51,711 nt of DNA from Chromera velia (GCA_018398765.1 JAHBMJ010004182.1:31674-83384), one strand, 5' to 3'. Counted from the first letter of the stretch, positions 12,114-23,278 are shown. The notes: generated by a model from the letters alone, not told the origin. Program-made: numbers and translations.

Positions 12114-13325
12114 TCATCCTGCCGCTGCGCGTGCATGCGTCAGGTTGAGGGAGAGAGACACATACGGGAAGTATTCCCCCGTCTCGAACCCTAGTTCCCC
12201 CCCCCCGTCTCCTCCCCCTGCCCCCTGAGCGATTGCCTTCGCACTCCCCTGAAACCCCCCTGGAGGTGCGAGTGCGCCCTCAAGCTCTGTTCTCAGTCTC
12301 TTTTCGTTAAATCTATTTGGATTCAAACGAAGGAAAAATGCACCGAAATTCGGGGGCACGCCAAATCGAAGCACAGCCTCGACAAACACCCTCATGGCTT
12401 TCAGATGCATCCAGGAGATGAAACTGTCGCTGAAAGCCGCTTTGCAAATTTGAGACAGAAACACTTCCTGCCTCCCCTTTTCGGCCTCAATCGAGGAACG
12501 GTGTTCAACTGTCTTTGCATACTCGGCCTCGGAGTACGTGAAGTCGCGCACGGTGAACCGCTTTGCACGCGCGGCGGTCTTGAAATTGTCCACTGACTTT
12601 TTGAACACAACGGCGCTCCAGAGGGAGTTGCCGTCCTTGTCCTCAACGCCAGGGAAACGCACGGTGGAACGGGGCACAACGAATTCATCAAGGGACTCAT
12701 AGGAAGTCTCCCACTCCTTCTCAGCCCCCCTTGGAACCACCACAACCAGCGTGGCGAGGTGCTCGGTGTTGATGAAGTCATCGGCACTCACTGTGCCTGG
12801 AGTGAGCACATCGATCAAATTCCGTGTCAAAAGGTTGGCACTGTCCTTTTTTGATGCGGCAGAAGCCATACCCTTCAATTCTTGAAAGGTGACAGACTTC
12901 AACCTGACTTCCTCGTCGCTCTTCGCGACACTCGACAGGAGAATGTCGAGATTGTCTCGGATCGAACGTGTGCGGGGATACTTAGCATCGTCCCAATAGA
13001 ATCTCTGAATGTAATGGATGACAGGCAGGTCGTTGAATTGAAATTTCACCTTCAGATCTGCGCTGTCTCCTGCAATGTCCACCATCTGTCTCTCCACTCT
13101 TTTGACCACCCCTTCTACGTATGAGTCATGTTTGGCAAGTTCGTCAACAAGACGGATCAGATCATCGAACGATCCAAATTTCAGATTCTCAGGAACTTCA
13201 AAAGGGAAAACGTCAACACAACATTGAGACCTTTCAACTGCCCGACTCCGCAAGTTGCCGTGCAGTTGGTCTCGGTTGGCGTCTTGGGTCGTGCTGGCAA
13301 TAATCCAAAAGGAGCCGTCACTCAT
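12114..13325 (-). CDS. ATP6V1C: V-type proton ATPase subunit C
   Basis: Single-exon gene of 403 residues (the family is usually about 380-390), starting at ATG 13325. An in-frame GTG at 13385 would add 20 residues, but the family homology starts at MSDGSFWIIAST. Subunit C is the peripheral-stalk subunit that links the V1 ATPase sector to the V0 membrane sector of vacuolar and endosomal proton pumps, and it controls reversible V1-V0 assembly. Family-like segments are visible in order: FDDLIRLVDELAKHDSYVEG near residues 60-80, VIHYIQRFYWDDAKYP near 110, LATLVVVVPRGAEKEWETSY near 200, VVPRST, FTVRDFTYSEAE near 270, FISWMHLKAMRVFVEAVLRF near 315-335 and GEYFPYVSLSL at the C-terminus. A Gly-rich insertion precedes the end. 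It is divergently transcribed from the SLC4-like gene across 681 bp. Family assignment is secure; it was recognised by eye. Confidence 0.93.
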   Translation of the reverse strand: MSDGSFWIIASTTQDANRDQLHGNLRSRAVERSQCCVDVFPFEVPENLKFGSFDDLIRLVDELAKHDSYVEGVVKRVERQMVDIAGDSADLKVKFQFNDLPVIHYIQRFYWDDAKYPRTRSIRDNLDILLSSVAKSDEEVRLKSVTFQELKGMASAASKKDSANLLTRNLIDVLTPGTVSADDFINTEHLATLVVVVPRGAEKEWETSYESLDEFVVPRSTVRFPGVEDKDGNSLWSAVVFKKSVDNFKTAARAKRFTVRDFTYSEAEYAKTVEHRSSIEAEKGRQEVFLSQICKAAFSDSFISWMHLKAMRVFVEAVLRFGVPPNFGAFFLRLNPNRFNEKRLRTELEGALAPPGGFQGSAKAIAQGAGGGDGGGELGFETGEYFPYVSLSLNLTHARAAAG

Positions 13326-14006
13326 CCTGCCAGCCGCTTTAGAACACGAAACCGACAGAAAAAAATACTGCGAGCATCTGCGCACACATAGACGCCTTCA
13401 AATGAAAGGTTGTCAAATTGCAATCCTGCTATATAGGTTCTTCTTGAGCCGGGTTTCTGACCTTCAGCAGGGCCTGAGCATGCCTGAGCAGGCTGGTTTG
13501 GGATGGTTTGGGATGGTTTGGGGTGTTCGGCAAATCATTGCTCGGCCATGGCTCGCGCAGATGCATGCATGCATGCATGCGCTCAAAATCTCTTCAGGGT
13601 GCATGCATGCATGCGCGTTGAGTGAGTGCCTCAGATGGTGAAGGGGATTGTTGTGGCGCGCCCACCATGCATGCATACTTCTGGCGCGACCCGCGGCCGA
13701 TCGATACAGTGCGATCGACGCCATGCCGTCATAAGCCGTCTCCTCCGTGAGAGTGTTCAGACTGATCTAAAAAGAGTGTTTGAGTCTGATCGAATTTAAG
13801 CAAACCTGGTGCAGACGTGCCGATTGATTTCGATATCACGTGCCAAACGTGAATCTGTTGTCAGATAGAGCTCGAGAAAACTGCTAGAAGGTACCCTTAA
13901 ACTCAAAGTCCCCTCATTCTGCTTTCCTTTCGTCGCGTCTGAAGAAGACACAGCGACGCCCCTGTCCTGGAAGAGCAGGAAGTCTTTGAAGGAAAGGACA
14001 GTAAGG
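13326..14006. promoter_or_regulatory. Shared 5' region between V-ATPase C and SLC4-like genes
   Basis: A 681-bp interval separates two divergent start codons, so both promoters and 5' leaders must lie here unless there are upstream non-coding exons. It contains a triple GGGATGGTTT repeat (13500-13525) and two (ATGC)n runs at 13561-13580 and 13600-13614. No clear TATA box was seen. The regulatory role is inferred from gene orientation. Confidence 0.5.
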
Positions 14007-17000
14007 ATGTCTGCCAAGGACCCGACAGCCCGTCCTTCCTCGTCTGCCAGTGAGGATGGATACGCGTGTGCCCACACTGAGGCAGAGTCGCAATCCAAAG
14101 GCTTGGCAGAGAAGGAGAACTCTCAAGGCGTTGGTCTTCCCAAGTACGACACGCCCTTCTGTGGCTTTGGGATGGGAATGTACCTCGACCTGAAGCGCCG
14201 CCTGCCCCACTACTGGTCGGACTGGGCCGACGCACTGGATGTGAAGGTCATTGCAAGCACGCTGTTCATGTTCTTCACTTCCATCGCTCCGGCTATCACA
14301 TTCGCAAGCTTGCTACAGCTGAAGACGAACATGCTGGTGGGCACTGTGGAGGTCCTGCTCTCCACAGCCGTCACGGGCATTCTGTTCGCGCTTGTGGGCG
14401 GGCAGCCACTGTGTGTGCTCGGTGTGACGGGCCCTGTGTCCATTTTCACCATCACGATCTACCAAATGGCCCGGGGCCTCGGCCTTCCTTTCGTGCCGTT
14501 CTACGGCTGGACGCAAATTTGGGCCGCACTAATGCACATGCTGCTGGCTGTAACGAACATGTGCGACCTCATTCGGTGGGTCACCCGATACAGTTGCGAA
14601 ACTTTTGGTGTGTTGATTGCGGTGATCTATCTTTGGACTGGAATAGTGGACGGCATCGGAGGGTACTTTTGGGGAATTCCCGGCTCAGATAAGAAGATGA
14701 GAGGCGCGTATTTGCAACTGATTGTTGCATTGGGCACCGCGTGGGTTGCTCTGACGTTGTCGGGCGCACGGAGTTGGAGGATTTTGAATCGGACGTGCCG
14801 AGAGTTGATTGCAGACTATGGCGCGTCGTTCAGTATCATTGTATGGACTTTGATAGTGTACGTAGGACAGAACCGGGGCACTGTGATTCCTCTTTTGGAT
14901 GTTCCGACCGATTTTGTGACGACGTCTGAAGAGAGAAGGGGGCAGTGGCTGGTGGACTTCGTGGCCATTCCCTGGTGGGGCGGCGTGTTGGCGATCATCC
15001 CTGGGTTCGTTTTGACGGTCTTGTTCTTCTTTGACCACAACGTCTCGTCCCTCCTCGCACAGGCCCCAGAGTTCGGACTCAAAAAAGGGTGAGTGCCTCG
15101 AATGAGAATGGGATGGAGGGTGGGTTAATAAGTGATTTGAACTTTTGAGTACATGATGCCAAGAAGGGGACCGAGATGTGAACTGTTGGTGGAGTCAGAA
15201 GGCAGGCAGGTACGCTGGCACTCACGCAGGCAGGCAGGAATGAGCAAAGAAGCAGGACACTCCGGCTGTGATTTTTTTTTTTGTTTTCAGTTCCTCTTTT
15301 TGCATTGTGTGGCGTGGGTCTTCCTCAAATATTGTCATCAAGAAAGGAAGCTTTGACCGCCTCCTTTTCTTTTCTTTTCTTTTCTTTTCTTTTCGTCCTC
15401 GCTCACTCAGTCCGAGATCGATAGAGCTCGTAGCACCAGCAGGAAAAATCCATGAGGAGCTCTACTAAGCTACTGACACGGTGCAGGCCTACACGGTGGA
15501 GGTAAATGACATGTCAGGCCGTCTGTATGTTTCTGTTGTTGGAAGTGTAGGCAGCATGTGTATGGGAGGGGCTGTGACGACTAGCTGCTGTATGAGGGAG
15601 GTCGGAGAGGCAAATGAAATCAGCAGACGACATGACACTGCAGAAAGAACTGGCTGTGTGGCATTGTCGCTGAGTGGGTTGGTTCATGATTGATTGATTG
15701 ATTGATGTTGCATTTGCATGCAGGACCGCTTTCCACTGGGATTTCTTTGTGGTTGGTGTGGGGATCCTGCTGACGGGTCTGCTGGGCATTCCCCCGACGA
15801 ACGGGCTGATCCCCCAGGCCCCCCTTCACACGAAGAGCCTCTGCAGGTTCAAGCAGACAGAGGTCAACGGAGTCCAGAGAGAGGTCGTCACCGGCTGCGC
15901 AGAACAGAGGGTGTCCAACCTTATGCAGGTACGCGTTCATTTTCATACAGAAATTCTGTATGTATGAAAATGAAAGCATGAATGCATGAACAGAGGGTGT
16001 CCAACCTCATGCAGGTAGGTACACACGCGGGCTCTTGAACGTTGAAAGAGAGTAGAGGGGGGGGATCGGATCGTTGGTTTGCTCATTCTCCTTTCTAATA
16101 ACATTTTGTTGTGGGGACTCGGATGTTCGTTCGGACTTCCCAAACCACCTTTCTGCTCCGGGTCCTTGCTGAACAGCTTTTCTTTTCGCCTCTTTCCCGC
16201 GTCAGTATAGTGTACACATTCACGTTCTTCCTTCCTTCCTTCCTTCCCTTCCTTCCTTCCTTCCTTCCTTCCTTCCTTCCCGTCACTCTTCCCCATTTCT
16301 CCCCTCTTGACCGACCGTGTCCTTCCGTGATGCATTCACGCGAGCCTGCAGGCTTTTCTGATTGGGCTCTTCAGCTTCCCCCCCTTTCTGATGATCATCG
16401 GGTTGATCCCCCAAGCAGCTCTTGACGGTCTGTTCATCTACATGGGCTTCGCCTCATTCCCGGGTAACCAGTTCGCAGAGAGAACAGGGCTCTTGCTTGT
16501 GCAGCCCTCTCTGCGGACCTCCACACATGGGTACCTGACGAGGGTGCCGTTTAGGGAGATCGTGGGGTTCACCCTTGTGCAGCTGGTCATCTGTGGGTGC
16601 ATTTTCGGGATCACCAAGACGCCTGCAGGCATGGCGTTCCCTGTTCTGATTGCGGTCCTCGTCCCCTTCCGCAGATTCCTTCTGCCCAAAATGTTCCCTC
16701 ACACGGACGTTCTCGATCACGAGGGCCTGCCTGTAGAGACACCGGGGGACGATGAGGACGATAGGTCGGTCGGTCGGGAGGGAGGACGGGGAGCGGCTGT
16801 CTGTGCGTGGTGTGAAGTTCTTTCCTCTGGCTTCAACAGAAATGCGTAAGTGAAAGGTGTGGAATTGATGAGATGAGACTAGCAGGGCTTCTGTTGGTTT
16901 GCGACGAAATGTTGGAGGAGAGAGGGGGGCGAGAGTGGGAAAGTCAGGCGACAAAGGGAGAGGGGGGTTTCAGAAAGATCATTCGTTTGGTATTTGAGTG

Positions 17001-17849
17001 GGGAGGGAGCATACTTTGTGCTCGAAGTTAAGTTGCCCCCCTTTTCCCTTCTTGCACCAACCTTGCAAGCGTTCGCACGGCCATCTACTCGCGTTTCCGC
17101 AGTCACAGGCACATTCCAAAGACTGATATGCACATACGAAAATTTAAGAAATGTGCACACACACGCCAGGAAATTTAGGGAAGGAAATTTAGGGGCGATT
17201 GACCCATGGGTCTTCACGCAGATTCATGGACCACTGTCTGTATTTACTCGCGTTTTATACACATCTCTCCCCACCCACCTCCCTTTCCACAAAACCAACA
17301 ACAGTTACTGCATGCACCCATGCACCCATTCATTCAGATACGACTACCCGTTCGAGTACGGGCACCTGGGAGGGACGATCCAGAGACGTCTGAAGCACAC
17401 TCGGAAGGCTCACTCAGAAGATCTGCAGTATCAGGGGTCTGTCTATCTGTCTGTCTCTTTTGTCAGCCCACTCTTTTTTGTTCTTTTTTATTATTTTATT
17501 TCTTTGTGTTTTCATTGTGTCTTCACTTGACACCCATGCAGATAGACAGAAACTGTCTGTCTCTCTTCAGTTGATCGACCTGCCTCGGACTCTTGACTTT
17601 CTTTTCCAAGTCCTCACGCCGTCTCTCTTTCGATGTACGTAGCTTTGGGTTTGAAAATGAAAAGATGATCGATGGAGAAAATCCAAATGCATGAGAGGGG
17701 ACATGCAGCGCGATCGAGCGAAGAACTTACATCATTCTTCCCGCTGCATGCATGATTGTTCCTCCCAATACGGAAAGAGAGAGACCTTCACACTTGACCG
17801 ATAGACTTACCCTCTCTGATGTGTTTGTGTGCGTACCCGTGCGTGCGTG

Positions 17850-17883
<34 letters not shown>

Positions 17884-18609
17884 GTCTCTGTGTGTGTGTG
17901 TGTATCTATCCATGTGCATTTGTGAAAACTGACTGACCGACAGACTGAATGAGTGACTGACTGACTCCCCGAACGAATGGATGGATGGAAGCCTGCCTGC
18001 AGGTATGTTGAGATGAGAGGCGACCGTCCCCGCAAGGTGGTGCCCCTGGACCCTGACCTGGTTGGGAAGATTGAGTGCGTGCAGGAGAAGATGCAGGAGA
18101 AAAAGGAGAGAGATAGAGAAAGAGAGGGGGAAGCGAGAAGTAGAGACTCGTCCCCGAAAGCCGACGTCGGGGCTTCTCCCCTTCCCGGAGGAGAGAGTGG
18201 AAGTATTGGAGGAGAAGCGGTCAAGCAAGTGATGCTGTTGGAAAGTCAGAACATGACTGCGTCGCATGAAGAGGCCTTCCGTCTTCAGCAGGAACACTTT
18301 GAGGGGAAGAACCCGTCTTTTCTCTTCTCGTCCGACGAGGCCCTGGGCTTCCCTCCTGTTGTCTCTGCTGACTCGGCAGGCGACGTTTTGGGTGTCGCTG
18401 CTTCTTCTTCGTCTTCGTCTTCCTCTTCTGCCTGCCCTCCTCCTTCTCTATCCCGGCCTGCAGCAGCAGGTGAGAGGGGTGTGTGGGAGCATCCGGGTGC
18501 TTCCTCTGCTTCCTCTGCTGCTGTTGCGGGGGAGGTGAGGGAGGCGAAAGGGGAGAGAGAGAAGGAAGAGGGAATGGCAAGGGAGGAAAGAGGGGAAGAC
18601 TTGGTGTGA
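14007..18609 (+). CDS. SLC4/BOR1-type anion transporter (bicarbonate or borate)
   Basis: Five exons joined in phase: 14007-15088, 15724-15928, 16352-16764 (or 16845), 17338-17436 and 18003-18609 (TGA). The product is about 801 residues, or 828 with the longer third exon. The start is ATG 14007; an in-frame TTG upstream is not a start. The first exon carries the family's N-terminal membrane block: LKRRLPHYWSDWADALDVKV, then TFASLLQLKTNMLVGTVEVL and GQPLCVLGVTGPVSIFTITI. Exon 2 carries the hallmark GLLGIPPTNGLIPQAPLHTK (BOR1 proteins have GIPPSNGVIPQSPMHTKSL at this place). Exon 3 carries the later helices (LFIYMGFASFPGNQF, then TLVQLVICGCIFGITKTPAG). There is no large N-terminal cytosolic domain, as in plant and fungal BOR1 and unlike animal band 3. 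The tail (exon 5) is charged, with a Lys/Glu/Arg coiled-coil-like stretch and a Ser run. Substrate (borate, bicarbonate or another anion) cannot be decided from sequence. Confidence 0.92.
15361..15395. repeat. (TTTTC)n microsatellite in first intron of the SLC4-like gene
   Basis: About six consecutive TTTTC units between exons 1 and 2, with a second pyrimidine array, (TTCC)n, at 16230-16280 in the next intron. Confidence 0.8.
15902..16017 (+). repeat. 30-bp direct repeat of exon 2 end and donor, flanking a hairpin
   Basis: 15902-15931 (last 27 bases of exon 2 plus GTA) recurs at 15988-16017 with one mismatch (29/30). Between the two lies an inverted repeat: TTCATTTTCATACAG at 15937-15951, with its complement, split by a TATG insertion, at 15957-15975. 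The duplicate also ends in CAG|GTAGGT, so a second donor lies 86 bp downstream. Its use would add an in-frame TGA at 15965-15967. Confidence 0.85.
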
Positions 18610-20161
18610 ATGAAGAAGAGAAATGGCCGGCCCATGCGGCGTAGTGCACTTTTAAAGAAAATACAGGGACGAGAGAGGTTGGAGCTTTTTCTTGTGGTGG
18701 TCAGAGAGAATTGATGCTTTCACTGCATGGGCACACTCCAGCATTCACACAGTAAGACTGGGTCAAGAACAAAAGAAAGAGGGAGACAGAGAAAATAGGC
18801 CATGAGTTCAAAGAGAAGAAGGATGGGGGAAGCGAACGAAACGAATGGAAGCAGTGAGAAAGGAAAATTGATGAAGAAGAAAGACACGGAGGCAGTTGGA
18901 CAACGAGAAGGATAAAGAGGCAGAGAGACAGACAGCAACAGGGACGCTCAGCTGGATAGAGAAAAGGAAAAGGAAACAGGACAAACCGAGCGCACAAAAA
19001 GAAGCCGTCGATGGCTCGACAGGGCAAAGCGATCGAGAGAATGGAATCACTGTGTGTACAAATCTGCCGCCCCCCCTCTCTGTTTTTGCTTCTTCATTTT
19101 GCTCTTTCTCCTTTCTGACCTCACGTTGATGAAAAATGTGCAGAGTAAGGAAGAAACGAAGAAAGATTGAGGAAAGTTGGTTTCACTTAAGATTTTTGTG
19201 TGTCATTCTTGAAAAGTCAATCAGAGGGTGCAAAACAGAAAGAGAAAGTGTGAGGGGAAACGGAAAAAGAAGCGCAACTGGTTTTGTATCTTTTTCCTTC
19301 CGTTCGCCTCTTGTGCGGCATGGCAGTCGAGTGGGCGTGAATGTGTGCGGTAACAAAACTAGCGAACGAGTGAGAAGCAGAGGTGGGGATCAGAAAAGGG
19401 ACACAAAACAAACGGAACTCAGGATAGATCTAGGAGAATGGATTCGTGAAGAAAGTCGGTCGGGTGAGGAAAGTGTGGGTTGAGCAGAAGGACAGAGTTG
19501 TCCGAATGAATCGGGGTTTTGTGAACAAAGGAAAGAAATCCAAACGCGCTGCGAGAAATCGAGACAGACAGAGACATGATGTCGAGCAGAATCTTTTGTC
19601 GGCCTTGAAACAATGATGGGAAGAAGGTAGTTGAACACAATGACATTCATTGATGACATTTTGACCTGATTGATGGTGACTCAAACGGACACGGCGAAGT
19701 CGCTGTGTGTGTGCACGATTTTTGTCCTTCGTGGCGGCGGAGCTGTTTCTGCTTTGCTGCATTCGTGTGGCGTGTGCGCGTCCAGTTCATTCAATCTTCG
19801 TAGCCTTGTCGTGTGACTGAATGCGTGGTTGTCGGAGTGAGAAAGGACTGGTAAGTCAGTCTCTCTGTTCGTTGGTTTGTTCGATTCGGTTCCTGCCTGC
19901 CTTTTTGTCCTTGCTTCCTTTGTGGATCGATCGATCGAAAGAATTAAAGGAATGCGCTAGCTGGTGCATGCATGAACGTGTTTGTTGAGTATGTCGGAGG
20001 GACATAGGAGCAGTAGAAGTCGATTGGAAGTATGGACGTTCAACAAGGCATTGGCAGTCAAGGAGCCTCATATGAATTAAGAGAAGGAAGAGGGAAAGAA
20101 GACATGCAGACAAGGAAAGAAAGACGTTGCCCCCCCTACCAAAAAGAAGGCTTACACGTAC

Positions 20162-20196
<35 letters not shown>

Positions 20197-20910
20197 TTCG
20201 GACTCATGATGCTGATTCTGATTTGTTCCTCCATTTCTTTCCACCTTCCAGGCTCCATTTGTTTCTTTTTTCTCTCACCTCTTCCCTAACCCTTTGGAAG
20301 AGCAAAGAGGAACGGTGAGCCTTTTGGAAGTAAAGAGCGGGATATTGCGGCGACCTTGCGGCATTTCCCCGTTCGTCGCTGGCTCCCTGCTTCGCTTTTT
20401 TTGTGATCGGAGTGAAGGCAGACAGACAGACAAGTAAGGACTTTAACCAAAATTACCGCAGACCCGCCTTAGGCTTTTCTTGTTCATTATTTGATGCCTT
20501 TTGAATCACGGTTTCGTTCTGCATGTGTATCCCTGTATGCGCACGCATCGGCTGTACGGCAAAGAAAAATGCATGTCTCGTACAGCGAATGAGTGCACGC
20601 CAAAACGATGGCTGTGAATCGATCAATCGATCGAATGAATGAGGGCGTTTCATGACGGTCCTTCCACTTACGTCAGGATTAATTTGGAAAAGATTCCGCC
20701 ACAAAAGGCGGACAGACCGTCTTCTGAATGGATGGACTGATGAATTAAAACAGAAAAAGGAGGATGTGTCAGAAGATCGAAGTCTAGATCGAAGTGAAGG
20801 AATTAATGTCCACTCGGAGATCAAAAAGAAGAGAGTGCATGAGACTCATGCATATCTTTTCGTTGATAGAGTCTGCAGTCAATTTCGTCTTTCTCTCTCG
20901 CGCTTGCTCG

Positions 20911-20948
<38 letters not shown>

Positions 20949-21150
20949 CGCCATCCTTCTCCTCTCCTCCTCGTTTCTCCCTTCTTCCCTCTCCCGCTCT
21001 CCCGGCAAGTCTTCGGACTGTCTTCCCTTGCGCTGCAACTTGTGCGGTTTGCTGCTTTATTTCCGAGGCCAATGCTTGATTTTTCTGAGGCAGATTCTTA
21101 CCTACAACATAATAGTGATAAATGATCGAATTTATAGATTCAAATTCAAT
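18610..21150. other. Gene-free interval downstream of the SLC4-like gene
   Basis: About 2.5 kb with purine-rich (GAGAAA-type) stretches on the plus strand, an (AG)n run at 20166-20191 and (CT)n-(GC)n at 20908-20950. Open frames here are low-complexity, lack splice-phase partners and show no recognisable domain. The proximal part probably includes the 3' untranslated region. Confidence 0.5.
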
Positions 21151-21908
21151 GAACGTAAGTGATCATGAATTTTTAAACGGGTTTCAAACACAATTTTTTA
21201 GGTAAATTGTATCAATATTTTTTTTTTAAAAAATACAGAAAATAAGTGAATTTGTGAACAGCTAGGTGAACAATACGTGCATAATACGTGCGATTAACTA
21301 AGATTAACTTTAGTGTTTACTTAATCGGCTTCTTTTACATAATTTATACTATAAACTTAGAGACTAAGTTAGAGTTGCCCACCTATGGCCCTAGGCTACG
21401 GGCAGCGAATGTGTGCATCAGGGGCACGCGAGGCCACTCCAATGAAGGGAGAGAGATGGGAAGATTCGGCAGTGCACTCATCCCCATGGACGACTGAACC
21501 GTAAAAGACTGATCCTAGGACTGATCAAGTAGAACCTAGAGTGTTGCAATATAGCCAGATGTGTTGCAGTGTTGCATAGATGGATGGAAGCCTTAGCATT
21601 AGAAGGATAAAAGTTAGTAAAAGTAAAGCGGACATGCTAGGAACAACTCTTAAATACATTATACATCTCCCCCAAAGTTAGAGTATTGCATTCCAATTAT
21701 GGCTACGAAACCGATGTATCAAATAAAATTGCTGACATACACATGCACATGGAGCACTAGTAGATATAGGTATATAGCTACTTTTAAATAGTAACTGAGT
21801 AACACTAAGTCTGAGTTTCTGGGATAGCGACCCACTCATGCACACACGCAAGCAGATGCATGGGCGGGGGGATTTCTTCTTCACTTCTGACCTAAATCAA
21901 ACTACAGG

Positions 21909-21916
21909 TGCTCCAC
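21909..21916 (+). repeat. 8-bp target-site duplication, left
   Basis: TGCTCCAC immediately before the left inverted repeat of the hAT-like element. It is repeated exactly at 23120-23127. Confidence 0.9.
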
Positions 21917-23119
21917 TAGTGACCATGTTTGATTTGATTTGATTTAATTTGATTTGAGGTAGGGCTTAAGCTCAAATCAAATATCCAGTCAGGGAGGACC
22001 TAGTGTTTAAAGACCTATCAAATACGATCAAATATTTGATCAATATGACTTTCAACCTCAAATATGAAGGTCCCGAAAAAACTTGTGCAAGTACCGATCC
22101 GTCATGCATGCTGATTCAAATGAAAAAACCTAAATCTTGATGGTTTGCTCTCAAAAAAAAAACGTTTTGAGCTGCACTGAAATTGACGTTTCACCCCCTT
22201 TTACTTCATGCAGAGGTAAACCGATCAGCTGAACGTTTTCCCGAACAGCTGTGTTGACTTTTCTGGTGCTGGAACATCTTTTACGGCCCTCTTTTTGAGC
22301 GTCTGCAAACATTTTACACCCCGTAAAGACATGTCACACAATCCGACAGGGTTGAACGGGAAGAAGGAGGCATTTGTTTTTAGAGCCGGGTACGCAAAAA
22401 AAATATGGTCCGTGCAAAAGGGGGCAAATATGATTCAGTATCAGGTGAAAATACAAAGAGCCGAGGGGGAAGGAGAAACTATTTATGGCTGTGAGTATGC
22501 AGCAGCGGCAACCAGTTCTTTTCAAACCCACCTCATCAATCAGCATAGCTTGACGATCACGTCTGACAAACATGTGCAGCTGCTCCAAGAAAGACAGGAA
22601 AAGCAGTCGGAGGGGGCGGGGCAGTCGATTCGATTTAGACCACCGATCAATTCGATTCACATTGAAGAAAGTGATTATAAAGAAGAGGAAAAGGAAGTGC
22701 CATAAAGCTGAGTGATTGTCACCTCAATTTTAGTACGTGCTCTAACTTTATCGTATCAACAAAAAGTCATATGCAATTTCAAATCTATCAATTTTACGTT
22801 CTTAATCTCTATTAGTACTAGAGTGAGTCTTAGTGACTAGTATATATACACTGCCAACAGGCATATTTTTTTTACGGAACTGATAAGTTATAATTTTATA
22901 TATATATTTTTTTAAATTTTTGAAACACACATCAGAAATGTTCTGATAACTATTGTCATGAGAAAAATGATCAGAAGAGAAGTAAGTTACAGTGACTCAG
23001 TGAGGAACCCTAAGAGGTTAACCTCAAATCTTACCTCAAATATCAAATATTTGAGGTTGAAGCTCAAATTAAATCAAATCAAATCAAATCAAATATAATC
23101 AAGTCAAACATGGTCACTA
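21917..23119. mobile_element. Non-autonomous hAT-like DNA transposon, structurally complete
   Basis: A 1,203-bp element bounded by terminal inverted repeats: TAGTGACCATGTTTGA at the left end, followed by TTTGATT; the right end read inward matches 22 of 23 bases. It is flanked on both sides by the perfect 8-bp duplication TGCTCCAC. Eight-bp duplications and a TAGTG-type terminus are hallmarks of the hAT superfamily. Subterminal GATTT repeats (21930-21960 and, inverted, 23065-23100) are typical of transposase-binding regions. It encodes only a 124-residue BED-finger-like frame and no DDE catalytic domain, so it would depend on a transposase elsewhere. Intact ends and a perfect duplication suggest fairly recent insertion. 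Confidence 0.88.
22331..22705 (+). CDS. BED-finger-like ORF inside the hAT-like element
   Basis: A 124-residue frame from ATG 22331. The middle section has the spacing of a BED zinc finger: Cys in IYGCEYAAAATSSFQ, then HLINQH as the His-x4-His pair. The second Cys expected two or three residues after the first is absent, so metal binding is doubtful. BED fingers form the N-terminal DNA-binding domain of hAT transposases; the catalytic part is missing. The tail is Glu/Lys-rich and ends in EEEKEVP. It is best read as a retained or decaying transposase fragment. Whether it is expressed is unknown. Confidence 0.5.
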   Translation: MSHNPTGLNGKKEAFVFRAGYAKKIWSVQKGANMIQYQVKIQRAEGEGETIYGCEYAAAATSSFQTHLINQHSLTITSDKHVQLLQERQEKQSEGAGQSIRFRPPINSIHIEESDYKEEEKEVP

Positions 23120-23127
23120 TGCTCCAC
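23120..23127 (+). repeat. 8-bp target-site duplication, right
   Basis: TGCTCCAC immediately after the right inverted repeat, identical to 21909-21916. Confidence 0.9.
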
Positions 23128-23201
23128 TACAAAAACCATGCACGCCCTACCACCATCCATGCGTGCCAAACGCACGCGAAGAACCAAAAAACCACTGCTT
23201 T

Positions 23202-23278
23202 CCCAAAATGCCTTAAAATCACTGTCACAAATCCACCATATATCCATCCTTCCATAAACACCCCCCCGTATTTCTAAA
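23202..23278 (-). repeat. ~78-bp dispersed repeat, copy 1 (inverted)
   Basis: The reverse complement of the module found at 25542, 25907, 28636 and 28759. It starts TTTAGAAATA, then a G run, TTATGGAAGGATG, TGGTGGATT, GTGACAGTGATTTTAAGG and CATTTTGGG. Translated in the common frame it gives SLEIRGGVYGRMDIWW, then ICDSDFKAFWE. Confidence 0.8.

Noticed and set aside
13326-13385. N-terminal extension of V-ATPase subunit C from an upstream GTG
   Set aside because: The extension does not resemble the family, and the ATG at 13325 gives the normal N-terminus.
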